From positions 329,797 through 393,796 of the forward strand of contig NZ_KB894575.1 of NCBI RefSeq assembly GCF_000374525.1: 64,000 nt of DNA. Reading direction: 5' to 3'. The DNA is from Amorphus coralli DSM 19760 (lineage in GTDB: Bacteria; Pseudomonadota; Alphaproteobacteria; Rhizobiales; Amorphaceae). A program made the translations under genes and the position numbers. The notes beneath the pieces were generated by a model. The model saw only the letters and a list, made by a program, of their open reading frames with translations. It did no database searches and was not told where the DNA came from. Shown piece after piece: positions 45,478-54,492 of this stretch; within the stretch, counting starts at the first letter, position 1; every line of letters starts with the position of its first letter.

Positions 45478-46119
45478 ATGCTCACCCACGAGCAGGTCTG
45501 GGCAGCTATCGACCGTGTTGCCGAGCGCCACGGGCTGACCCCTTCCGGTCTGGCGCGCCGCGCCGGCCTCGATCCCACCACCTTCAACAAGTCGAAGCGC
45601 ACCGCGGGCGACGGCCGGCCGCGCTGGCCCTCGACGGAATCCATCGCCAAGGTGCTGGAGGCCACCGGGTCCGGCCTGTCGGAGTTCTTCGCGGACGTCC
45701 GGATGACGACGGTGGGCGACGCGCTGCCGACGCCGAGGGCGGTACCGCTGCTTGGCTTCGCCCAAGCGGGCGCTGGCGGCTTCTTCGACGATGGCGGCTT
45801 CCCGGTCGGTACCGGCTGGGACGAGATCGCCTTTCCCGAGCGCCGCGACGAGCCCGTTTACGCTCTGGAGATTTCGGGCGACTCCATGCTTCCGCTCTAC
45901 CGCCATGGTGACGTATTGATCGTCTCGCGCGCGGCGACGATCCGGCGCGGCGACCGGGTGGTGGTGAAGACGTCCGACGGCGAGGTGATGGCGAAGATCC
46001 TGCAGCGGCGCACCCCGAAGCAGATCGAGCTGACCTCGCTCAACCCGGATCACCCCGACAGGATCGTGCCGCTTGCCGCCATCGAGTGGATGGCGCGGAT
46101 CCTTTGGGCGAGTCAGTGA
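45478..46119 (+). CDS. HTH regulator with S24 (LexA/CI-like) peptidase domain
   Basis: 213 residues, GAGGA ribosome site. Residues 5-75 form an XRE-like HTH (LTPSGLARRAGLDPTTFNKSKR). The C-terminal S24 domain has nucleophile S136 in ISGDSMLPLYRHGD and general base K173 in GEVMAKIL. An Ala-Gly pair at 97-98 (AQAGAGG) lies where LexA and CI proteins are cut. It may be a self-cleaving repressor responding to DNA damage or another signal; the target genes are unknown. Its stop overlaps the next start (TGATG). Confidence 0.88.
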   Translation: MLTHEQVWAAIDRVAERHGLTPSGLARRAGLDPTTFNKSKRTAGDGRPRWPSTESIAKVLEATGSGLSEFFADVRMTTVGDALPTPRAVPLLGFAQAGAGGFFDDGGFPVGTGWDEIAFPERRDEPVYALEISGDSMLPLYRHGDVLIVSRAATIRRGDRVVVKTSDGEVMAKILQRRTPKQIELTSLNPDHPDRIVPLAAIEWMARILWASQ

Positions 46120-46979
46120 TGGCGTACACTCCCGGCTATACCGGGCGCGGGCCGCGCCGGTCGGACACCGTTTCCCGGGCGATCTACGCGCTCGTGGTGG
46201 TGGGGGCCGCGGCCGCCAGCGTGCTGCCGCTGCTACTGCTCGACGACACCGTCTTCGGGCCGGTGGTGCAGAAGATGAAATCGCTGCCGCTCAGCGCGCC
46301 GGAAGACGAGCCACAGGTGCCATCGGACTGGGGCGGCGTGGAGCCGAAGCGCCAGGGCAGCGTCGGATACGATCCGGTGGACCCGGCCGTCGGCGTGGAC
46401 ACCGCCGCGCTGGAGCCCGAGCGCGCGGTGCGCGACGTCTCCTCCAACCGCATCACCCGCAGCCCGGACATCGCCGCGCCGCTGCAGCGGCTGCCGAGCT
46501 CGGTGGAGCCGCCGCCGCCGCTGCCGCCGAAGCCGGTGCGCTACCATCTGGTGGTGGTGGAGGACGCCACCACCATCGACGCCTCCGGCACGGTGCTGAC
46601 CATCGGCAGCGTGGAGGGGCCGACCACCTTCGAGGCCTGCAAGGAGGGTTCGCCGGTGGCGTGGAGCTGCGAGCTGCGCGCCCGCACGGCGCTGCGCCAG
46701 CTGGTGCGCGCCCGGGCCATCGAATGCCTGGCGGTGGACGAGGAGACGGCGCGCCTGCTGTCGTCGCCCGAGGCCGAGGATCCGGAAGGCCAGCACGGGC
46801 CGAAGGGGCCGTTCGAGGCGACTTGCTCGGTCGGCGGCACCGACATCGCCGGCTGGCTCGTGTCGCAGGGCTGGGCGAAACCGGCCGAGGGCGCCCCGGA
46901 CCGGCTCAAGGTGCTGTCCTGGATCGCCCAGGAACAGAAGCGCGGCCTGTGGCGGCCGCTGCCGCCCACCGCGCAGTAG
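46119..46979 (+). CDS. Membrane-anchored protein with degenerate thermonuclease (SNase-like) domain
   Basis: 286 residues from the ATG overlapping the upstream stop. One membrane span at about 22-44, a Pro/acid-rich linker up to residue 145 (PPPPLPPKP), then a C-terminal domain of about 130 residues. SNase-like pieces are ARTALRQLVRARAIECLAV and DIAGWLVSQGWAKP, plus WIAQEQKRGLWR at the end. The usual catalytic Arg/Asp/Glu cluster of active SNases is not obvious, so it may be non-catalytic. Coupled to the S24 repressor gene. Confidence 0.72.
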   Translation: MAYTPGYTGRGPRRSDTVSRAIYALVVVGAAAASVLPLLLLDDTVFGPVVQKMKSLPLSAPEDEPQVPSDWGGVEPKRQGSVGYDPVDPAVGVDTAALEPERAVRDVSSNRITRSPDIAAPLQRLPSSVEPPPPLPPKPVRYHLVVVEDATTIDASGTVLTIGSVEGPTTFEACKEGSPVAWSCELRARTALRQLVRARAIECLAVDEETARLLSSPEAEDPEGQHGPKGPFEATCSVGGTDIAGWLVSQGWAKPAEGAPDRLKVLSWIAQEQKRGLWRPLPPTAQ

Positions 46980-47001
46980 TGGGACCCGCAACCGGGCAGA
47001 G

Positions 47002-48669
47002 TTACGCCGAAGGCGTCGCCGCGGCGAGCTCGCCGGCCAGCGCCTTGGCGATCAGCGCCCGCGTCTCGTCGATGCCGTAAAGCGCCACGAACGAGCCGAA
47101 ACGCGGCCCCCGCTCCTGGCCAAGCAGCGTCTCGTAGAGCGCCTGGAACCAGACACCCGACACGCCGGGGCCGCCGTCCGGCCCCTTGCGCTTGGGATCG
47201 AGATAGCGCTCGTGCTGGCGCGCCACGTCGAGGATGGCGTCCTGGATGGCGGCGGGATCGCTGTCGGGGGCGAGCGTGCCGAGCTTGGCGTCGAGTTCCG
47301 ACAGCGCCTGGCGCTCGGTCTCGTCGGGGGCGCGGAACACCTTCTTCGGCCGGACGAAATCCTCGAAGTAGCGGATCGCGTAGCCGACGAGGGCGTCGAG
47401 CTCGGGCGCGCTCTCCGGCGTGACGTCCGGCGCGTAGCGGGAGATGTAGGCCCACAGCACGTCGGCCGATTCCGCGTTGGATGCCGAGACGAGGTTGAGG
47501 AGCAGCGCGAACGACACCGGCATCTCCACCGCCGGCGGATGGCCGGAGTGGATGTGCCAGACCGGGTTGTTGACCTGGCCGGCCGCGTCCTGGCGCCCGA
47601 AGGCGGAGAGGTGGGCGAAATACTCGTCCACGGTGCGCGGAATGACGTCGAAATAGAGCCGCTTCGCCGTCTTCGGCTTCTGGAACATGAACAGCGACAG
47701 GCTCTCCGGCGAGGCGTAGGTGAGCCACTCGTCGATGGTCAGCCCGTTGCCCTTGGACTTGGAGATCTTTTCGCCGCGGTCGTCGAGGAACAGCTCGTAA
47801 ACGAAATGCTCGGGCGGGTCGCCGCCGAGCACCGAGCAGATCCGGTCATAGACCGGCTGGTTAGAGAGATGGTCCTTGCCGAACATCTCGAAGTCGACGT
47901 CCAGCGCCGCCCAGCGGGCGCCGAAGTCCGGCTTCCACTGAAGCTTCACGTTGCCGCCGGTGACCGGCATGGTGATCTCGGTGCCGTCCTCGTCGTCGAA
48001 GGTGATGGTGCCGTCGGCGGCGTTCACCTGCTTCATCGGCACGTAGAGGACGCGGCCGGTCGACGGCGAGATCGGCAGGAAGGGCGAGTAGGTCGCCTGG
48101 CGTTCCTCGCGCAGCGTCGGCAGCATGACGTCCATGATCGCCTGGTAGCGTTCGGCGACGCGGATGAGGATGTCGTCGAAGCGGCCCGACAGATAGTAGT
48201 CGGTGGAGCTGGCGAACTCGTAGTCGAAGCCGAACGCATCGAGAAAGGCGCGCAGGCGGGCGTTGTTGTGGGCGCCGAAGGACTCGTGCGTGCCGAACGG
48301 GTCCGGCACCCGGGTCAGCGGCAGGTGCAGGCTTTCCGCCAGCTTCTCCTGGTTCGGCACGTTCTCCGGCACCTTGCGCATGCCGTCCATGTCGTCGGAG
48401 AAGCACAGGAGCCGGGTCGGGATGGCGTCCTTCGTCAGCACCCGGAAGGCGTGGCGCACCATGGTGGTGCGCGCCACCTCGCCGAAGGTGCCGATGTGCG
48501 GCAGGCCCGACGGGCCGTAGCCGGTCTCGAACAGAACCTCGTCCTTGCCGCCCTTGCGCTCGAGCCGCGCGATGATCTTGCGCGCCTCCTCGAACGGCCA
48601 GGCTTTGCCCTCCGTCGCCGCGGCCACGATCTCCTCGGTCAGATCGGCGGGAACGGCAGGGACGGTCAT
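47002..48669 (-). CDS. lysK: Lysine--tRNA ligase, class I
   Basis: 555 residues from the ATG at 48669. Class I synthetase signatures: [15 protein letters not shown] (HIGH-type) near residue 50 and [15 protein letters not shown] (KMSKS-type) near 300. It charges tRNA-Lys in the cytoplasm. The class I form replaces the usual class II LysS in archaea and in many alphaproteobacteria, which fits the taxonomic reading. It is convergent with the SNase-like gene. Confidence 0.95.
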   Translation of the reverse strand: MTVPAVPADLTEEIVAAATEGKAWPFEEARKIIARLERKGGKDEVLFETGYGPSGLPHIGTFGEVARTTMVRHAFRVLTKDAIPTRLLCFSDDMDGMRKVPENVPNQEKLAESLHLPLTRVPDPFGTHESFGAHNNARLRAFLDAFGFDYEFASSTDYYLSGRFDDILIRVAERYQAIMDVMLPTLREERQATYSPFLPISPSTGRVLYVPMKQVNAADGTITFDDEDGTEITMPVTGGNVKLQWKPDFGARWAALDVDFEMFGKDHLSNQPVYDRICSVLGGDPPEHFVYELFLDDRGEKISKSKGNGLTIDEWLTYASPESLSLFMFQKPKTAKRLYFDVIPRTVDEYFAHLSAFGRQDAAGQVNNPVWHIHSGHPPAVEMPVSFALLLNLVSASNAESADVLWAYISRYAPDVTPESAPELDALVGYAIRYFEDFVRPKKVFRAPDETERQALSELDAKLGTLAPDSDPAAIQDAILDVARQHERYLDPKRKGPDGGPGVSGVWFQALYETLLGQERGPRFGSFVALYGIDETRALIAKALAGELAAATPSA

Positions 48670-48917
48670 GACGGGTCTTTCTCGGTGTTCGGATGAAGAA
48701 GGGGACAGGCGCGCGCCGCATCGCGGTCCAAGCCGCCCGGTCCGGGCCGATGAACTAGGCACCTTCGGGAGGCGGGTCAATTCTTCTGCGCGGGCAAAAG
48801 CGCCGAATTCCGCCTTTCGGGGGCGATTTTCTGTCTCCGGACGATTTAATCCCCGTCGCGCATATTCTAGGGTGCGGCCCGCGCTGTGCGCAGACCCCTC
48901 ATTCGCGAGACCCTCCG

Positions 48918-49331
48918 ATGAACCAGCCGATCTCCCATCACGACGCCCTCATCTACGTCATGGTCACCATGTCCGCCGTGGACCGCACGATGACCGACGC
49001 GGAACTGCAGCGCATCGGGGAGATCGTCCGCACGACGCCGGTGTTCCGCGACTACCAGGAGCACAAGCTCGTGGGCTCGTCGGAAATCTGCGCGGAGATC
49101 CTGCAGGAAAATGACGGGCTGGAAACGGTTCTGGAACTGGTCCGCACCTGCCTGCCGGCGCATCTCTACGAGACCGCCTATGCGCTGGGCGTCGAGGTGG
49201 CCGCCGCCGACCTGCACGTGGAGCCGGAGGAACTGCGCCTTCTGGCCATGCTGCGCGACCGGCTGAACCTCGACAAGCTCACCACCGCCGCCATCGAGCG
49301 CGGCGCCCGGGCGCGCTACCGGACGCTCTGA
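48918..49331 (+). CDS. TerB family (tellurite resistance-like) protein
   Basis: 137 residues, all helical. The TerB-like pattern is [25 protein letters not shown] at residues 13-37, with acidic positions, and [26 protein letters not shown] near 85-110. Family members bind metal ions at the membrane and are linked to stress responses; a direct tellurite role is not implied for stand-alone copies. Transcribed alone. Confidence 0.85.
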   Translation: MNQPISHHDALIYVMVTMSAVDRTMTDAELQRIGEIVRTTPVFRDYQEHKLVGSSEICAEILQENDGLETVLELVRTCLPAHLYETAYALGVEVAAADLHVEPEELRLLAMLRDRLNLDKLTTAAIERGARARYRTL

Positions 49332-49451
49332 AAATCCGCTTGCCGGACCCGGCGCGCCCGTGGTCAGCGGCGTTGGGGCCGACTTCGCCCTCAGCCAATC
49401 TCCGCCCCGCCGCTTCCCTCCAACCAGCGGACGACCGTCCGCCGGCCGGTC

Positions 49452-49498
49452 AGGCCGCCCTCCCGGAGCCGGTGAGCGAAGCGAACTCGGCGTGAGGG
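49452..49498 (-). repeat. Dispersed 47-bp element, family B, copy 2
   Basis: Exact reverse complement of the segment at 16046-16092. It ends seven bases before the apaG stop on the other strand. A small GCGGAC-GACC-GTCCGC hairpin lies in the 35 bases to its left but has no T-run. Confidence 0.88.
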
Positions 49499-49504
49499 AA
49501 TAGC

Positions 49505-49900
49505 CTAATTCAGCGTCGGCTGGGCGTCGGGCAGGTCGAGGGAGAAGGCGGGGATGTCCGCCTCGAACCGCTCGCCGTCCGACGTTTCCATCTCGTAGGC
49601 GCCGACCATGAAGCCGGACGGCGTCGGCAGCGGACAGCCGGACGTGTAGGTGTAGGCATCGCCCGGCGCGAGCACGGGCTGTTCGCCCACCACGCCGGGC
49701 CCGCGCACCTCCTGCACCCGACCGACCGCATCGGTGATGTGCCAGTAGCGGTTGACGAGCTGCACCGTCTCGCGGCCCTCGTTGGCGATCTCGATCGTGT
49801 AGGCCCAGAGGAAGCGCTGCTCTTCCGGCACCGATTCATCCTCCAGATACTGCGGATTGACGGTGATCCGGAGATTGCGCGTGGTGGTTTCGTACATCAT
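49505..49900 (-). CDS. apaG: ApaG domain protein
   Basis: 131 residues from the tandem ATG at 49900. Matches ApaG throughout: [67 protein letters not shown] in sequence, and [19 protein letters not shown]. The fold is a fibronectin III-like beta sandwich. ApaG is linked to Co2+ resistance and Mg2+ efflux in enterobacteria; the exact biochemical role is unsettled. It stands alone. Confidence 0.94.
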   Translation of the reverse strand: MMYETTTRNLRITVNPQYLEDESVPEEQRFLWAYTIEIANEGRETVQLVNRYWHITDAVGRVQEVRGPGVVGEQPVLAPGDAYTYTSGCPLPTPSGFMVGAYEMETSDGERFEADIPAFSLDLPDAQPTLN

Positions 49901-50086
49901 CAACTTGAACTGATCCCTGTGGGGAGCGACCGCCTGTTGACCGCGCAAACGCGCGGACGAGAGGCGGCGGCCCCGTTCTCACGATGCATTCAAGCACACG
50001 AGACTTGCGTGGCGCTCTACGCCCGGCTTCGATGAACGTCAACGGTGTGCGCCCGGCGCCCCACCAACCGCAACGGCCCACCTTGC

Positions 50087-50713
50087 ATGTTCGATGCCCG
50101 ACTGCGCTCCCTGATCGACCCGCCGCTGACCGCCGCCGGCCGCCGCATTGCCGCGTCCGGCCTGCCGGCGGACGCGATCACGCTGGGCGGCTTCGCGCTT
50201 GGGCTGGCTGCGGCCGTCGCCATCGCGTTCGGACATTACACGCTGGGACTGGCCCTCGTCGCGCTCAACCGGGTCGCCGACGGGCTGGACGGCGCCGTGG
50301 CGCGGGCCACCGCCAAGACCGATCGCGGCGGCTTCCTCGACATCGTGCTGGACTTCTTTTTCTACGGGGCGGTCCCGTTCGCCTTCGCCGTTGCCGACCC
50401 GGAGAACAACGCGCTGGCCGCCGCCGCGCTGCTTCTGTCCTTCTATGCCAACGGCGCCTGTTTCCTGGCCTTCGCCATCTTCGCGGAGCGGCGCGGCATC
50501 GAGACCAGCGCGCAGGGCCAGAAGTCGCTGTTCTACCTGGGGGGGCTGGCCGAAGGCGGCGAAACCATCGCCGCCTTCGTGCTCATGTGCCTGGTGCCGG
50601 CCTGGTTTCCGGCCATCGCCTGGACCTTTGCGGCCGTCTGCGGGATCTCGGCGACAGCGCGGCTGATCATGGCGGCGCGGGTTCTGGCCGAAGCCGGGAG
50701 GGAGTCCCTTTAA
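50087..50713 (+). CDS. CDP-alcohol phosphatidyltransferase family protein
   Basis: 208 residues from the ATG at 50087. Integral membrane protein with about six spans. The catalytic signature is ADGLDGAVARATAKTDRGG followed by FLDIVLDF, that is D-x2-DG-x2-AR-x7-G-x3-D-x3-D; the spacing is one residue shorter than in PgsA or PssA. It transfers a phosphatidyl group from CDP-diacylglycerol to an alcohol; the acceptor is unknown. Repeat family A copy 3 begins three bases after its stop. Confidence 0.88.
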   Translation: MFDARLRSLIDPPLTAAGRRIAASGLPADAITLGGFALGLAAAVAIAFGHYTLGLALVALNRVADGLDGAVARATAKTDRGGFLDIVLDFFFYGAVPFAFAVADPENNALAAAALLLSFYANGACFLAFAIFAERRGIETSAQGQKSLFYLGGLAEGGETIAAFVLMCLVPAWFPAIAWTFAAVCGISATARLIMAARVLAEAGRESL

Positions 50714-50716
50714 CCG

Positions 50717-50759
50717 CAATCCCGAACGGAAAACCGCAAGAGCACTTTTCCTGGGATTG
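50717..50759 (-). repeat. Dispersed 43-bp palindromic element, family A, copy 3
   Basis: Reverse complement of the 15934 and 16131 copies with two substitutions in 43 bases. It lies between two convergent genes, three bases after one stop and six before the other, so it could form a hairpin in both mRNAs. Confidence 0.9.
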
Positions 50760-50765
50760 CTCGGG

Positions 50766-51986
50766 TCAACCCAAGCTGACAGACGCCTTCTTGCCGGCGC
50801 GGTCGAGCGCCTGGGTCATGTCGGCGATCAGGTCGGCCTCGTCCTCCAGACCGATGGACAGCCGCAGCAGGCCCGGCCCGATGCCCAGTTCCTCACGCTG
50901 CTCGTCGGTGAGGCGCTGATGGGTGGTGCTGGCGGGATGGGTAATGAGGCTCTTGGCGTCGCCGAGATTGTTGGAGATCTTCACCACGTTGAGGGCGTTG
51001 GAGAAGGCGAAGGCCGGGTCGCGCCCGCCTGCGATCTCCAGCGCGATCAGCGTGCCGCCGCCGGTCATCTGCTTGCGCGCGATGTCGGCCTGCGGGTGGT
51101 CGGCGCGGCCGGGATAGATGACCCGCGCAACGCGCGGATGATCGGCGATGGCATCGGCAACGGCCGTCGCGCTCGCCGTCTGCTGACGGATGCGCAGCGG
51201 GTACGTCTCCAGCGACTTGAGCATGATCCAGGCGTTGAAGGGCGACATCGCCGGGCCGGTCTGGCGCAGGATGACGTCCAGCTTTTCCGTCACCCATTCC
51301 TCGTCGGAGAGGATGACGCCGCCCAGGCAGCGGCCCTGGCCATCGACGTGCTTGGTGGCGGAGTAGACCACCACGTCAGCGCCGAGCTTCAGCGGCGCCT
51401 GGTGCATGGCGGTTGCGAAGACGTTGTCGACCACGAGACGCGCGCCGACGGAGTGGGCGATCTCGGCCACCGCCGGAATGTCGACCAGCGCCAGTGTCGG
51501 GTTGGCCGGGGTCTCGGTGAAGAGCGCCGTGGTGTTGGGCCGGACGGCCTGTTTCCAGGCCTCCACGTCCGGCCCGTCGACCAGCGTCGCCTCGACGCCG
51601 AAGCGCGGCAGGAATTCCTCCACCACGTACCGACAGCCGCCGAACAGCGCCTTCGACGCGACCACGTGATCGCCGGCCTTGGTACAGGCGACCATGGCTG
51701 CCGTGACCGCCGCCATGCCGCTGGCGGTGGCCCGGGCGGCCTCGGCGCCTTCCAGAAGCGCCATGCGGTCCTGGAACATGGTGACGGTGGGGTTGCCGTA
51801 GCGGGAGTAGACGTAGCCGTCTTCCTCGCCGGCGAAGCGGGCTTCCGCCGCCTCGGCGCTCTCGTAGACGAAGCCCTGGGTCAGGTAGAGCGCCTCGCAG
51901 GTCTCGCCGAACTGGGACCGTTCGACGCCGCCATGCACGAGGCGGGTGGACGGACCGACATCGGAGGGCAGCGACGAAGACGACAT
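50766..51986 (-). CDS. metZ: O-succinylhomoserine sulfhydrylase
   Basis: 406 residues from the ATG at 51986 (AAAGGAAG upstream). A Cys/Met-metabolism PLP enzyme: cofactor lysine K212 in YSATKHVDGQGR, D187 in LVVDNVF, and YSRYGNPTVTMFQDR. The MetZ assignment over cystathionine gamma-synthase rests on overall similarity and on the SAM-II riboswitch, which typically controls metA and metZ in alphaproteobacteria. It makes homocysteine from O-succinylhomoserine and sulfide. Confidence 0.93.
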   Translation of the reverse strand: MSSSSLPSDVGPSTRLVHGGVERSQFGETCEALYLTQGFVYESAEAAEARFAGEEDGYVYSRYGNPTVTMFQDRMALLEGAEAARATASGMAAVTAAMVACTKAGDHVVASKALFGGCRYVVEEFLPRFGVEATLVDGPDVEAWKQAVRPNTTALFTETPANPTLALVDIPAVAEIAHSVGARLVVDNVFATAMHQAPLKLGADVVVYSATKHVDGQGRCLGGVILSDEEWVTEKLDVILRQTGPAMSPFNAWIMLKSLETYPLRIRQQTASATAVADAIADHPRVARVIYPGRADHPQADIARKQMTGGGTLIALEIAGGRDPAFAFSNALNVVKISNNLGDAKSLITHPASTTHQRLTDEQREELGIGPGLLRLSIGLEDEADLIADMTQALDRAGKKASVSLG

Positions 51987-52043
51987 GGCACTTCCTTTCG
52001 AGTTCACCCGGCGCCGGGCAAGCAAGAGCCGGACCGCAGGCAC

Positions 52044-52070
52044 AAAAAAACCCGGTCGGGGGCGACCGGG
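52044..52070 (-). terminator. Rho-independent terminator in the metZ leader
   Basis: On the minus strand, CCCGGTCG-CCCC-CGACCGGG forms a perfect eight-base stem (52051-52070) followed by seven T (52044-52050). It stands between the SAM-II aptamer and the metZ start. A competing hairpin (52066-52085) shares five bases with its first arm. Confidence 0.88.
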
Positions 52071-52085
52071 GCGTACCTCGCCCGG

Positions 52086-52142
52086 CCTTTTTAGCGACTT
52101 GTTTAACGTGGCTGCAAGCCGGCCGGCTCAAATGACCACGGG
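52086..52142 (-). ncRNA. SAM-II riboswitch aptamer upstream of metZ
   Basis: Read on the minus strand the region contains CGTGGTCATTTG, GGCTTGCAGCCACG, TTAAACAAG and CGCTAAAAAGG in order. This is the SAM-II (metA) consensus of an H-type pseudoknot: CGTGG pairs with CCACG, and CTTG with CAAG. SAM-II binds S-adenosylmethionine and lowers expression of methionine genes. It precedes metZ by about 100 bases, with an intrinsic terminator between them. Confidence 0.9.
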
Positions 52143-52244
52143 ACAAAAGGTCTTTACGCCGCAGTTTCCTTGGCGTCAATGCGCACTTCGGTTAGGTCAG
52201 GAAGACGACAGGCCGGGCGCGGCCAGACAAAGGGCGGACGGATC

Positions 52245-53336
52245 ATGCAGGACGAAGCCGGCATCCTGCCGAGACAGGCCATCGCGGCGCTTTCCGACAG
52301 CGGCGCCATCGCCTGCGACCGGCCTTTCGATGCCGACCAGATCCAGCCGGCCAGCCTGGACCTGCGGCTCGGCACCGTCGCCCATCGCATCCGCGCAAGC
52401 TTCCTGCCGGGCCCGGACGGGCCGGTGGCCGACAAGCTGGCCGAGGTGACGCTGCACACCATCGACCTGACGCAGGGCGCGGTTCTGGAAACCGGCTGCG
52501 TCTACGTGGTGCCGCTGCAGGAGCGGCTGGCGCTGCCGGCCGACATCTCCGCCTCCACCAACCCGAAGAGCTCCACCGGCCGCCTCGACGTCTTCACCCG
52601 CGTCACCGCCGACCGGGCCGGCGCCTTCGACCGGGTGCCCGCCGGCTATACCGGGCCGCTCTATGCCGAGATCTCGCCGCGGACCTTCCCCGTCCTGGTG
52701 CGCGCCGGGTCGCGGCTTTCGCAGATCCGTTTCCGGCGCGGCAATGCCACGCTGACCGATACCGCGCTGAAGGCGCTGCACGATCGCGAGCCGCTGGTGA
52801 CGCCGGGAGACGCGCTGATCGAGGACGGGCTGCAGCTCTCCATCGACCTGCAGAGCACCGACGGAAGCGGCCTCGTCGGCTACCGGGGCAAGCGCCACAC
52901 CGGCGTCATCGACGTCGACCGCAAGGCCGGTTACGACGTCGCCGATTTCTGGGACCCGGTGACGGTACGGCCCGGCCGGGGCCTGATCCTGGATCCCGAC
53001 GAGTTCTACATCCTGGTGTCGCGCGAGGCGGTGCAGGTGCCGCCGGAATGCGCGGCGGAGATGGTGCCGTTCGACCCGCTGGTGGGCGAATTCCGGGTCC
53101 ACTATGCCGGCTTCTTCGATCCCGGCTTCGGCCACGGCACGTCCGGGGCGGGCGCGCGCGCCGTGCTTGAGGTCAGGAGCCACGAGGTGCCGTTCATCCT
53201 CGACCACGGCCAGGTGGTCGGCCGGCTGGTCTACGAGCGGATGGGAGAGCTGCCGGACACGCTCTATGGCGCCGGCCTCGGCTCCAACTACCAGGCCCAG
53301 GGGCTGAAACTGTCGAAGCATTTCCGGGCGGGCTAA
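52245..53336 (+). CDS. dcd: dCTP deaminase (two-domain 2'-deoxycytidine 5'-triphosphate deaminase)
   Basis: 363 residues from the ATG at 52245. Two Dcd/dUTPase-like halves in tandem: the first with QIQPASLDLRLG, STNPKSSTGRLDVFTRV; the second with the C-terminal copy PPECAAEMVPFDPLVGEFRVHYAGFFDPGFG split over residues 275-305. It deaminates dCTP to dUTP for thymidylate synthesis. The doubled form, nearly twice the E. coli enzyme, is characteristic of many alphaproteobacteria. Confidence 0.93.
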   Translation: MQDEAGILPRQAIAALSDSGAIACDRPFDADQIQPASLDLRLGTVAHRIRASFLPGPDGPVADKLAEVTLHTIDLTQGAVLETGCVYVVPLQERLALPADISASTNPKSSTGRLDVFTRVTADRAGAFDRVPAGYTGPLYAEISPRTFPVLVRAGSRLSQIRFRRGNATLTDTALKALHDREPLVTPGDALIEDGLQLSIDLQSTDGSGLVGYRGKRHTGVIDVDRKAGYDVADFWDPVTVRPGRGLILDPDEFYILVSREAVQVPPECAAEMVPFDPLVGEFRVHYAGFFDPGFGHGTSGAGARAVLEVRSHEVPFILDHGQVVGRLVYERMGELPDTLYGAGLGSNYQAQGLKLSKHFRAG

Positions 53337-53360
53337 GGGGCCAAGCGCCGGGCGGAGCGT

Positions 53361-54254
53361 TCAGGCGTCGGACGACGCCTCCGCCGGCCGGGCTGCGGCT
53401 ATTTCCCCACGCAGGCCGGAGATCTCTCGCCTGAGCGCCCGCATTTCCTCGGCGATCTGCGCCTGCTCGTCGTGCAGCACCTGGCGCTCGGCATCCAGCG
53501 CCGCCTCGTGCTCCTGCTGCATGGCGGAGACGATGATGCCGATGAACAGGTTCAGCACGGTGAAGGCCGTCGCCATGATGAACGGCACGAAGAAGGCCCA
53601 GGCCATCGGATACTGTTCCATCACCGGCCGGACGATGCCCATCGACCAGGATTCCAGCGTCATGATCTGGAACAGCGAGTAGGCCGACGCGCCGAGCGTG
53701 CCGAACCATTCGGGGAACGACGCGCCGTAGAGGTTCGTCGCCATCACCGCGAAGACGTAGAAGATGATGGTCATCAGCAGCACGATCGAGCCCATGCCCG
53801 GCAGCGCGGCGATCAGGCCGCCGACCACACGGCGCAGCGACGGCACCACGGAGATCAGGCGCAGCACCCGCAGGATCCTGAGCGACCGCAGCACCGACAG
53901 GCCGTGCTGGCTGGGCACCACCGCGATCGCCACCACGACGAAGTCGAACAGGCTCCAGGGATCGCGGAAGAATTTGAGCCGGTGCACGTAGAGCCGGGCG
54001 GCGATCTCGACCACGAAGATCGCGATCACCGCGACATCGAGGAAGGCGAGAAGCTGCCCGGCGGCGGACGTCGCGTCCTCCCAGGTCATCAGGCCCAGCA
54101 CGATGGCGTTGAAGATGATGAGGCCCGCGATGAACCACTCCCAGGTGGAGCTTTCGAGGAGGGTCTTCAGGCGCTGGCGCATCAGGCGGGCTCGTCGGGC
54201 GGATGACGGTCGGGGCGGGGCGAAGCCGGCGTCGGCGGTCGATGACACGCCCAT
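53361..54254 (-). CDS. Bacterial voltage-gated sodium channel (NaChBac family)
   Basis: 297 residues. Six spans: S1-S4 at about 38-140, pore at 155-235. S4 carries regularly spaced arginines (LRSLRILRVLRLISVV). The selectivity filter TLESWSM matches the TLESWAS of NaChBac channels. The C-terminus is a predicted coiled coil (residues 245-285, rich in E, Q and R) that would join four subunits. It should conduct Na+ on depolarisation. The start at 54254 lacks a clear ribosome site; an ATG at 54182 is an alternative. Confidence 0.92.
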   Translation of the reverse strand: MGVSSTADAGFAPPRPSSARRARLMRQRLKTLLESSTWEWFIAGLIIFNAIVLGLMTWEDATSAAGQLLAFLDVAVIAIFVVEIAARLYVHRLKFFRDPWSLFDFVVVAIAVVPSQHGLSVLRSLRILRVLRLISVVPSLRRVVGGLIAALPGMGSIVLLMTIIFYVFAVMATNLYGASFPEWFGTLGASAYSLFQIMTLESWSMGIVRPVMEQYPMAWAFFVPFIMATAFTVLNLFIGIIVSAMQQEHEAALDAERQVLHDEQAQIAEEMRALRREISGLRGEIAAARPAEASSDA

Positions 54255-54288
54255 AACGACGGCTGCGGCGACCCCTCATCTAATGCGC

Positions 54289-54317
54289 TTGACAGGACCC
54301 TTCCAGAGCGCTCTTTT
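54289..54317 (+). promoter_or_regulatory. Probable tRNA-Gly promoter
   Basis: TTGACA at 54289-54294 is followed 17 bases later by TCTTTT (54312-54317), a weak -10. The tRNA begins 12 bases further on. Confidence 0.4.
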
Positions 54318-54328
54318 CAGGACGCTTC

Positions 54329-54403
54329 GCGGGCGTAGTTCAGTGGTAGAACGTCAGCTTCCCAAGCTGAATGTCGTCGGTTCGATCCCGATCGCCCGCT
54401 CCA
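54329..54403 (+). tRNA. tRNA-Gly (anticodon CCC)
   Basis: 75 bases including an encoded CCA. Acceptor arms GCGGGCG and CGCCCGC pair perfectly; anticodon stem TCAGC/GCTGA encloses the loop TTCCCAA with anticodon CCC. The D arm (GTTC...GAAC) and T arm (GTCGG-TTCGATC-CCGAT) are standard. It reads GGG codons. Confidence 0.97.
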
Positions 54404-54492
54404 CCCCCCTTCCCTGACAGATCCCGGCCACTGAGCACGGCACGCACCGTGCCGCGCGGCGTCGCGTCGGTTGCCGACCGCCGGGTCGCCCC

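Noticed and set aside
45478..46119. Prophage repressor marking an integrated phage
   Set aside because: Neighbours are pyrD, DUF952, lysK and other chromosomal genes; no integrase, structural gene or attachment site is visible.
54329..54492. Integration site for a genomic island at tRNA-Gly
   Set aside because: No repeated tRNA 3' end and no integrase were found, although the sulfonate cluster starts just beyond; base composition is unchanged.
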